Origin: JADHUC01 sp964617665
GTDB taxonomy: Bacteria; Planctomycetota; Planctomycetia; Pirellulales; Pirellulaceae
Direction of reading: 5' to 3'
DNA: 20,547 nucleotides
NCBI GenBank assembly: GCA_964617665.1
Contig: CAZUAH010000235.1
Location: forward strand, 1-20,547
Part shown: positions 13,751 to 20,547 of the stretch, piece after piece
Position numbering within the stretch: the first letter of the stretch is position 1
Layout: each line of letters opens with the position of its first letter
The notes under the pieces: generated by a model
What the model was told of the DNA's origin: nothing
Database searches by the model: none
What the model saw: the letters and a program-made list of their open reading frames with translations, nothing else
Position numbers and translations under genes: made by a program

Positions 13751-15007
13751 ATGAACTCTCATGAACGGCTGGCAGCCACACTGAATCACGAACAACCCGA
13801 CCGGGTTTGCATAGACTTCGGTGCCACGTTTGTCACAGGTATTCATGTGTCCGTGGTGGACAAGCTGCGCAAAGCCGTCCTGGGCGATTCCGACTGGCGG
13901 GTCAAGGCGACCGAACCCTACCAGATGCTGGGCGAAGTCGACGACGAATTGCGCGAGGCGTTGGACATCGACGTGATCGGTTCGTTGGCCCGTAAATCGC
14001 TGTTTGGCACTGACGAATCGGACTGGAAACCTTTCACGATGTTCGACGGCACTGAAGTGCTGGTACCGCACAACTTCAACCTTACCGTCGAAGATGGCAC
14101 GGGCGATCTGTTGATGTATCCCGAAGGCGACACGTCCGCCGCGCCCAGCGGTCGCATGCCTAAAGGCGGGTACTTTTTCGATGCGATTGTTCGCCAGGAA
14201 CCGATCGAGGAAGACAAGCTGGATCCGGCGGACAATCTGGAGGAATTCGGCCTGCTGGGCGATGAAGACATCGCTTTCTACAAGCAGAAACGCCAGTGGT
14301 TCGAGGATCGCAGTGACTGTGGTGCGATACTCGTTATCCCCGGAACGGCTTTTGGCGACATCGCGCTTGTGCCAGCTCCGTTCCTGAAACAGCCCAAGGG
14401 AATCCGCGATGTTGAGGAGTGGTACATTTCTACCGCCATGCGCCGCGACTACGTGTACCATATATTCGAGAAACAGTGTGAACTGGCTTTGCAGAACATC
14501 GAAACTCTGATCGAACTGTTCGGCGATGTGGTCCAGGTCGCCTTGATCACCGGCACCGACTTTGGCACGCAGCGGGGCTTGTTCGTTTCCTTGGATTCGT
14601 ACCGCGATCTGTTCAAGCCGTTTCACAAGCAGGTGAACGATTTGATCCACTCGAAGACAAACTGGAAGACGTTCATCCACTCGTGCGGGTCTGTGTGGGA
14701 TATCGTTCCGGACTTCATCGAAGCTGGATTCGATATCCTTAATCCCGTGCAGTGCTCGGCCGCCAAGATGGAGCCTCACGAATTGAAACGGGAGTTCGGC
14801 GCAGACATCGTCTTTTGGGGTGGCGGCGTGGACACGCAGAAGACCTTGCCGTTTGGCACACCCGACGAGGTATACCGCGAGGTGCGCGAGCGAATTGAGA
14901 TCTTCAATGACAGCGGCGGATTCGTTTTCAACAGCATCCATAACATCCAGGGCAATACGCCAATCGAAAACGTGCAGGCACTTTTCAAGGCGGTCAGGGA
15001 AAGCTAA
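13751..15007 (+). CDS. Uroporphyrinogen-decarboxylase-like protein (URO-D/MtaA superfamily)
   Basis: A 418-residue protein from ATG 13751 with AAAGGA at a suitable distance. It opens like the superfamily (MNSHERLAATLNHEQPDRVCIDF) and carries the barrel features GTDFGTQRGLFVS and FIHSCGSVWDIVPDFIEAGF. The HxCG motif in IHSCGS is the zinc-binding site of methyltransferase-type members such as MtaA and CmuA. The protein is longer than HemE and lacks its characteristic N-terminal substrate-binding segment, so it is not a heme-pathway enzyme. In planctomycetes such proteins often sit in sugar-catabolic loci with unknown reactions. Demethylation of a methylated substrate is an attractive idea but no corrinoid protein is visible here. 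It is followed by the MFS sugar porter in about 100 bp, probably one operon. Confidence 0.88.
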   Translation: MNSHERLAATLNHEQPDRVCIDFGATFVTGIHVSVVDKLRKAVLGDSDWRVKATEPYQMLGEVDDELREALDIDVIGSLARKSLFGTDESDWKPFTMFDGTEVLVPHNFNLTVEDGTGDLLMYPEGDTSAAPSGRMPKGGYFFDAIVRQEPIEEDKLDPADNLEEFGLLGDEDIAFYKQKRQWFEDRSDCGAILVIPGTAFGDIALVPAPFLKQPKGIRDVEEWYISTAMRRDYVYHIFEKQCELALQNIETLIELFGDVVQVALITGTDFGTQRGLFVSLDSYRDLFKPFHKQVNDLIHSKTNWKTFIHSCGSVWDIVPDFIEAGFDILNPVQCSAAKMEPHELKREFGADIVFWGGGVDTQKTLPFGTPDEVYREVRERIEIFNDSGGFVFNSIHNIQGNTPIENVQALFKAVRES

Positions 15008-15105
15008 TGCGTAGCCCGAGCCGTCTGCCGGACGGGACCTGCCGGAGGTGAAAACCGCTACCGGAGATGCAATCACGCCTAGATAACTTTCCCGCAAAGG
15101 CAGTC

Positions 15106-16500
15106 ATGACGACCATCGACGGAAAGCCCTCGACGTCCTCCGGAAGCCTTGTCTACCTGACGCTCATCTGCTTAGTGGCAACGCTGGGCGGACTGCTGTT
15201 CGGCTACGACACGGGAGTGATATCCGGCGCGATCGGCCCGTTGGTTGAACGCTTTGACCTCAGCCCGAGGATGGAAGGCTGGGCAGCAAGTTGCGCGTTG
15301 GTTGGATGCATTTTCGGAGCGGCCTTTGCAGGCGCAATCAGCGACAGCATAGGACGCAAAAAGCTCCTCGTAATCTCGGCTGTGTTTTTCCTGGTGTCGG
15401 CGTTTGGGACAGCCTTACCAAGAAACTTGACCGTATTCATCATCTTTCGATTCCTCGGCGGCTTGGGCGTCGGCGCGGCTTCGATGACATCCCCGATGTA
15501 CATTGCCGAAATCTCGCCAGCGCGAATACGCGGACGAATGGTCTCGGTCAATCAGCTTGCGATCGTATCAGGATTCCTGGTTGTCTATTTCGTCAACTAC
15601 CACATCGCACTGGGACGTAGCGGCGACTGGCTTGTGCAGATGGGCTGGCGGTGGATGTTCGCGTCCGAGGCCTTGCCCGCCGCGGCGCTGCTTCTACTGG
15701 CCTTCTTCGTGCCCGAAAGTCCTCGGTGGCTTACAAAAAATGGCAGGACGGCGGAGGCGACATCCATCCTCACTAGAATCGACGGCCCGACTCACGCACA
15801 GGTCGAGATGAAGGCGATCGCGAACGCCATCGCGCACGAAAGTGGTTCGATCGCACAGTTGTTTCAATCGGGCATGCGATTGGCTTTATTGATCGGCGTC
15901 GTGCTTGCGTTTTTGCAGCAGGTGACGGGCATCAATGCCGTACTGTACTATGCTCCGGAGATATTCAAGAACATCGGCGCCGGCACCGAGTCCGCTCTGC
16001 TGCAAACGGTCATCATTGGCGTGGTCAACGCCGGCTTCACGGTTGTGGCGATTTGGACCGTGGATACGGTAGGACGGAAGCCGCTAATGCTGATTGGAGC
16101 CACGGGCATGGGCATTTCCCTGACTGTAATCGGCTGCGCGTTCTATTTCGAACAAAGTGGGACGTGGGTGCTGGCTGCGGTCTTGGTCTACATTGCATGC
16201 TTTGCGTCGTCGATGGGGCCTGTGTTCTGGGTAATCGCGTCGGAGATATTTCCAACTCGCATCCGTGGACGAGCGATGGCCTTTGCCACTGTTGTCATCT
16301 GGGTGTCGTGCTATCTTGTCTCGCAGACTTTCCCGATGATGGACAAGAACAAGTGGCTGGTAGATAAGTTCAACCACGCCTTCACCTTTTGGCTGTATGG
16401 CTATTTCTGCGTACTGACCGTGATTTTTGTGGCGCGTTTCCTCCCGGAAACTAAGGGCAAGACCCTGGAAGAGATTGAGCAATATTGGACACGACAATGA
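15106..16500 (+). CDS. MFS sugar porter (sugar:proton symporter family)
   Basis: A 464-residue inner-membrane transporter. ATG 15106 is preferred over ATG 15067 because AAAGG lies five bases before it. The family signatures are all present: LLFGYDTGVISGAIGP in the first helix, RFLGGLGVGAASMTSPMYIA in the fourth and fifth, the loop signature ARIRGRMVSVNQ, the PESPRWL motif at the end of the N-terminal half, and QQVTGINAVLYYAPEIF in the seventh helix. The later loop has GRKPLML and the C-terminus has PETKGKTLEEIEQYW. Twelve membrane segments are expected. It should import a monosaccharide or similar polyol by proton symport, fed by the secreted hydrolases in this window. Its TGA overlaps the ATG of the next gene by four bases (ATGA at 16497), so translation is coupled. 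The specific sugar is unknown. Confidence 0.93.
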   Translation: MTTIDGKPSTSSGSLVYLTLICLVATLGGLLFGYDTGVISGAIGPLVERFDLSPRMEGWAASCALVGCIFGAAFAGAISDSIGRKKLLVISAVFFLVSAFGTALPRNLTVFIIFRFLGGLGVGAASMTSPMYIAEISPARIRGRMVSVNQLAIVSGFLVVYFVNYHIALGRSGDWLVQMGWRWMFASEALPAAALLLLAFFVPESPRWLTKNGRTAEATSILTRIDGPTHAQVEMKAIANAIAHESGSIAQLFQSGMRLALLIGVVLAFLQQVTGINAVLYYAPEIFKNIGAGTESALLQTVIIGVVNAGFTVVAIWTVDTVGRKPLMLIGATGMGISLTVIGCAFYFEQSGTWVLAAVLVYIACFASSMGPVFWVIASEIFPTRIRGRAMAFATVVIWVSCYLVSQTFPMMDKNKWLVDKFNHAFTFWLYGYFCVLTVIFVARFLPETKGKTLEEIEQYWTRQ

Positions 16501-18017
16501 GAACGGTATCCTCCCAAACGGTCGTGACGATCTTGATTCTCTGTGTCGTGCAACACGCTCCGGCAGCCGATCCAATTTCCTCGCTTCCGCTGCCCGAGAT
16601 GGTCGTTGCCAAGACTACTAGCCCGCCGATCATCGACGGCCGCATCGAACCTGGCGAATGGAATGGGGCCCCAGCGGCAACGGCGTTTATGCCTGCGTTC
16701 AAGAATGAACTGTCGCACATTCAGACCGTGGCGTGGGTGACGTACGACGACACGCACATCTACGTGTGCATGAAGAACTATCGTGGCCCGAAGTACAGGC
16801 TGCTGAAGAAACGAGGTCGTCAGCCGGACGAAGACGCCATTGTGTTCGATATGTCCAACGAAATCTGGATCACACCGCCCGCCTCGCCGGCCGAAACGTA
16901 CCAGACCTTGTTCAATACATATCCCGGCGTTTTCGACGTGAAAATGATCCCTTCGGTCGGCTACAACGCCAAATCGTGGAATGGCAATTGGGAGATCGCG
17001 GCCAGCGAAACGCCTGATCATTGGATTATCGAAGCCCGTGCACCGGTCACATCCTTCGGACACGATCGGATCCGCAACGGCGATACGTGGCGAGCCTTAT
17101 TTGCGACCGACGCGCTCGGCGGCGCGGGGTTCACCGCTTGGGCTCCCGGCGGTGCATTTGCCGAAATCAACCGCCACGGTCACCTGCGACTGCAGGAGAA
17201 CATCGCCGTATTCCAATTCCTGGATGTGCAAAGCATTTTCACGGGCAAAGCCACCCTGTCGATGGCCGTGACTGGTCCGGCACGCGGAAGGAGCGACGTC
17301 GAAGTCACCGCGCGTTTTGGGCCGCAAGTCGAACCCCAGGCCGGCGATATCGTGCTGCGTCGGCGCGTTGCCGTGGCCGATGGGCAGCACGAAGCGTTCA
17401 AGTTGTCCGCCGATCTAACGAAGCTTGATCTACCGAAAGTGAAAGACGTGCCACGCGGTTACTGCGAAGTGAAAGCCGTGGCCGACGGCCGCACTGTGTT
17501 GTACCGGCAGATCTTCCCGTTCTCTTTGGACGGATACAAGCGGACACCGCCGGTCGACATCATCGCCAACCCGTACGACAAACCGATCGGTGTCGAGGGC
17601 AAGTATGCGCCGCTGAACAAGAGGCTGATCGTGCGCATCGACCGGCTGTACTTCGAGCAGCGGGAAAAAGCGACCAAAGGCAACGCGCAGTTGATCGACC
17701 CGAAGACAAAGAAGGTCGTCGCCGAGCGACCGATCGCTCCGTTCTATCGAGACTACTCGCAGTTTCCCATGGACTTGGCGAACGTGCGGGTTCCGGTTGA
17801 GACGGAAGAGGCATGGCAACGGAACCGGCCCGCGCTGGAAGAAAACAAACGTGTTCAGAAGGAGAACAAGGAACGAGAGAAACAAGGCAAATCGCCGCTT
17901 CCGCTGAGACGTTTGCCATTGGAGCCGGCCGAATACCTGCTGCGAGTGGCGTTAACCGACGAGAACGGCGACCAGCTTGTCCAGACAGCAACACCGGTCA
18001 AGTTGAAGGGCTACTAG
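16497..18017 (+). CDS. Secreted CBM9-like protein, N-terminal part of a split DUF6067-type glycoside hydrolase
   Basis: A 506-residue open frame ending at TAG 18015-18017. ATG 16497 is preferred over TTG 16485 because it overlaps the MFS stop by four bases and starts a clean signal peptide (MRTVSSQTVVTILILCVVQH, cleavage near APA-AD). The first domain (about residues 25-230; PPIIDGRIEPGEWNGAP, AWVTYDDTHIYVCMKNY, WGNWEI-like strands, HWIIEARAPVTSFG) is a CBM9-type beta-sandwich. A middle beta-rich region follows with a charged segment near the end (RPALEENKRVQKENKEREKQ). The protein stops at LKGY, and the same frame continues without a break or shift into FEWLPNSVGISDAAIPPW. That continuation belongs to one large protein, so this is almost certainly the front part of a 1340-codon gene. 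Confidence 0.88.
   Translation: MRTVSSQTVVTILILCVVQHAPAADPISSLPLPEMVVAKTTSPPIIDGRIEPGEWNGAPAATAFMPAFKNELSHIQTVAWVTYDDTHIYVCMKNYRGPKYRLLKKRGRQPDEDAIVFDMSNEIWITPPASPAETYQTLFNTYPGVFDVKMIPSVGYNAKSWNGNWEIAASETPDHWIIEARAPVTSFGHDRIRNGDTWRALFATDALGGAGFTAWAPGGAFAEINRHGHLRLQENIAVFQFLDVQSIFTGKATLSMAVTGPARGRSDVEVTARFGPQVEPQAGDIVLRRRVAVADGQHEAFKLSADLTKLDLPKVKDVPRGYCEVKAVADGRTVLYRQIFPFSLDGYKRTPPVDIIANPYDKPIGVEGKYAPLNKRLIVRIDRLYFEQREKATKGNAQLIDPKTKKVVAERPIAPFYRDYSQFPMDLANVRVPVETEEAWQRNRPALEENKRVQKENKEREKQGKSPLPLRRLPLEPAEYLLRVALTDENGDQLVQTATPVKLKGY
18015..18017 (+). other. In-frame amber codon splitting the large hydrolase
   Basis: The TAG is in the same frame as both flanking open frames. The 30 codons between it and the next ATG at 18108 (FEWLPNSVGISD...) are protein-like, so no second gene start is implied. 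A single-base change from GAG, AAG or CAG gives TAG. Confidence 0.9.
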
Positions 18018-20519
18018 TTCGAATGGCTGCCGAACAGTGTAGGCATCTCCGATGCGGCCATTCCGCCGTGGACGCCAGTCAAATGGAATGGCCGCGACAC
18101 GGTCGAGATGTGGAACAAACGTTACCGGTTCAACTCACTCGGGTTGGCCACGCAGATCACGAACGGGGGGCGGCGGCAACTGAGCGGCGCCATGCGCATG
18201 GTCGCGGTCGTGGACGGCAAGGAAGCCGCAGTTCGCACGGGCGATTTAGGGCTGACCAAGATCAAGGAAGCCTATCTGGAATTGATGGGATTTGCGGAAG
18301 CGCCCGGCATTACGATCAAGGTCGATTCGCGAGTCGAGATGGACGGCTGTGTGCTGAACACCATGCGGCTAACGCCCACGGGGGACGAGTCGATCGAACG
18401 TCTGTCGATGGTTGTGGCGATGCCCAAGTCCGAGGCCGAGTGCTTTGTGACGACCTCGGGCGGGTGGAGTTCGACCTTCGGCTGGACGCCCAAGCAGTGG
18501 GATTCGCGAGAGACTTCGAGCGGCGCGCTGGTCGGCAACTTCGTGCCCTTTGTGTTCCTGACTGACTCGGAACGCGGTTTCTGCTGGTTCGCCGATAGCG
18601 AGCAAGGTTGGTTACTAGATCCGGACGAACCGACCATCGAGTTGGATTCGGACGAGAACACCGTCACGCTGCGCGTGAACTTCATCACGCGCAGCGGTCC
18701 ACTGACTGAACCGACAACGATTCGCTACGGCTGGGTGGTCACGCCGCAGAAACCACAGCCGAAAGGTTGGCGAGGCTGGAAGATAGACTACGCTCGGCCG
18801 TTTCCGGAGACGAACGTTGCGTTCTACGGTATGGCTCAAACCAACTGGGCCGTGCTGTGGCCGTACTACGCCAGTCCTTATCCGTGGGATTACGAAAAGT
18901 CGAAGAAGGCTTTTTATCGTGCACGCGAGCAAGACGTGGTGCTGGCGGCCGGCAACATTGCCCACGCCATCGCGCGTTATCGAGACTACAAGGACCGCTG
19001 GTTCACCGAAGTCGCTGCCGACTGGGGCATGGAACTCGGCAACCTGGCTAACGGGAATGTCGCACTTAGCCATGGCCCAAACGATTTTCGACTCTGGCAC
19101 TGGGATCGGTGGATTCGCGAATCGGGCTTGAACGGTCTTTACTTCGACGAAACCTACCTGAACCTCGACCGCAACTACCTGACCGGCGGCGCGTATCTGT
19201 TGCCGGACGAACGAGTCCAACCGGGCTACAACTTCCTCGGCCTGCGCGAGATGTGCAAGCGGCTTCGCTACTTGTTCCACCAGCATCGCTTGGACGGCCC
19301 ACGGCTCTGGTTCCACACCTCGGCCAATCATCCCGTATACGCGTGGATGCCGGATATTGCTATGGAAGCGGAGAACGTCGAGCCCACCGGGTTGGACAAC
19401 GACTACCTGAACTGCCTGCCCGCCTCGCGTTTGCGGGCCATCGGCATGGGCCGCAACCTGGGCACGGTGCCATTGATCATGTGCCAAGCCGACCGCCACT
19501 GGGACGACGGCTTCTCGCCGTTTTGCGTGCCGCAAATGATTGGCTGGGTGCTCGCCCACGACTGTCTGCCGGAGAATTCCGCGTTTTGGGACGTGCTGGC
19601 CGTGGAAAGCAAGGTTTCGCTGGACGAGGTGACGTTTCGGCCCTATTGGAAAGACGGGTTGGGGATCGAATCCTCGCCGAAGGAGATGCTGGTGTCCGCC
19701 CACACGCGGCCGGGCCACACGTTGTTGTGGATTGTCAACACGTCACGATCGAACCGAAAAGCGGAGGTCACACTTGATCTGAGGGAACTCGGACTGAATC
19801 CCGCCGATCGCAGCCGAGCCTTGCGAAGCATTGATGCCGAGACGGGCGAATTTGTGCAATTGTCTGTGGCTCAATCTGGCCAAGGACGACTTGCGGTGGA
19901 CGTGCCGGCCCGGTTTTGGCGAGCGATTCGCATCGTCCAGCTGCAACGACTTCAGAGCGGACAGACGTTCGTTGCTAGTTTCAACGGCCGTGACGCGAAA
20001 TCCGACGAAGCGATGGGCTACGACGGGCCATATCGTTGGTCGCCGCCGGACGGAGTTTTCGTGCAAGGTAAACGTGGACTCGGCGTCTCCGTCGCGAAAC
20101 CGCTCTCCTACCTGGCACGCCACCATGTGACGTATGATGCCGGCCGGATCGAGTACCAACTCTATTTCGATCCGGCCACGGCTCGTGGCACGCTGTTGGC
20201 GGTCGACCGCCTTCAACTGATCACGAACCGAGGCAAATTGACCATCGCCAACGACAAGAAGCCAGTGTCGGAAGCGGAGTTTGATTTGCCGGAAGGACCA
20301 GCATGGCACCTAGTATCTGTGACTTGGCAGAAGAACGATCTGCAGATTCGCATTGGCAATCAGACGCTACCCGTTGTACGCCTTGCGGGCGATATGCCGA
20401 TCAAACAACAAGCCCGCGGGTTGGAAATCCGCGGCGGTCGCAAACGAGCCAAAATGGCCCTGGTCACGTTTGGCCCTCTGACCGACGCGGTTATTGACGA
20501 CCTGGAAATGGGAAAGTAG
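18018..20519 (+). pseudogene. C-terminal part of the split DUF6067-type glycoside hydrolase
   Basis: 833 residues in frame with the preceding ORF; the first available ATG is 18108. The first part (about to 18780) is beta-rich with PF19543/DUF6067-like text: NSLGLATQITNGG, TTSGGWSSTFGW and FVPFVFLTDSERGFCWFADS. A TIM-barrel-like catalytic region follows, with WFTEVAADWGMELGN, the GLYFDETYLNLDRNY motif whose Asp and Glu are candidate catalytic residues, and HTSANHPVYAWMPDIAMEAE. The last ~200 residues (FVASFNGRDAKSDEAMGY, HLVSVTWQKNDLQIRIGNQTL) are LamG/ConA-like. Family naming is from memory and moderate in certainty. Without readthrough this part lacks a signal peptide and a ribosome site, so the gene is probably inactivated, or the stop is a sequencing error. 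The stop at 20517-20519 ends the gene; the last 28 bp hold nothing visible. Confidence 0.85.
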
Positions 20520-20547
20520 GTCCCGCTACCCCGCATCTGAACCCTGA

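Noticed and set aside
13488..13754. Plus-strand ORF of 88 codons before the UroD-like gene
   Set aside because: It is the reverse of the IstB fragment and shows no protein features of its own.
13751..15007. HemE (uroporphyrinogen decarboxylase of heme synthesis)
   Set aside because: The HxCG zinc motif, greater length and sugar-gene neighbours fit MtaA/CmuA-type UroD-like proteins, and the HemE substrate-binding start is not seen.
15021..15035. Short hairpin CCGTC/GACGG after the UroD-like gene
   Set aside because: A 5-bp stem without a T-tract is too weak to call a terminator in GC-rich DNA.
13658..15097. 479-codon minus-strand ORF opposite the UroD-like gene
   Set aside because: It overlaps nearly all of a well-supported plus-strand gene, and the translation has no family signature apart from the IstB fragment outside it. 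A long antisense frame is expected in GC-rich DNA.
18615..19718. 367-codon minus-strand ORF inside the hydrolase
   Set aside because: Its translation is rich in Arg, Val and His without motif structure, as expected for the reverse of a codon-biased gene.

Overview
The window looks like a chromosomal piece of a planctomycete, probably of the Pirellulales type. This is inferred from protein families, not from any rRNA or marker gene. The pointers are a Ser/Thr kinase fused to a SUMF1 domain, twin-arginine-exported Gfo/Idh/MocA oxidoreductases and sugar-isomerase-like proteins, a very large secreted CBM9-like/DUF6067-type glycoside hydrolase, and moderately GC-rich codon use. No tRNA, rRNA or CRISPR array was recognised.

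Layout. Positions 1-1250 are AT-richer and phage-like: the start of a Lys/Ala-rich zinc-ribbon protein (minus, cut by the window edge), an HNH endonuclease and a P27-type small terminase subunit (plus), with no large terminase. Positions 1256-1532 hold what looks like decayed small membrane-protein coding sequence. From 6748 down to 1612 a minus-strand block encodes an unknown secreted protein, a GH5-like (clan GH-A) hydrolase, a Tat-exported TIM-barrel isomerase-like protein, a Tat-exported Gfo/Idh/MocA oxidoreductase and a cold-shock-domain protein. A 28-bp-arm palindrome separates the first two. A second, non-canonical Gfo/Idh/MocA protein diverges at 6873. Then comes a damaged kinase/SUMF1 gene (8176-10936) with a 1-nt frameshift at its 5' end and an apparent in-frame loss of the kinase catalytic core. 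An orphan convergent gene (10930-11547, minus) follows.

The right half is all plus strand: a secreted beta-helix/PKD protein (11569-13344), an IS21-family remnant (about 13355-13658), a uroporphyrinogen-decarboxylase-like protein (13751), an MFS sugar porter (15106) and a secreted CBM9-like/DUF6067-type hydrolase (16497-20519) split by one in-frame amber codon at 18015.

Working together: secreted carbohydrate-active proteins, a sugar transporter, sugar dehydrogenase/isomerase-like enzymes and a UroD-like protein fit a locus for catabolism of a complex or modified glycan; the substrate cannot be read from the sequence. The region also carries marks of decay: phage genes, an IS remnant, a frameshift, a deletion and a nonsense codon. 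The single-base lesions could instead be consensus errors in a metagenome assembly.
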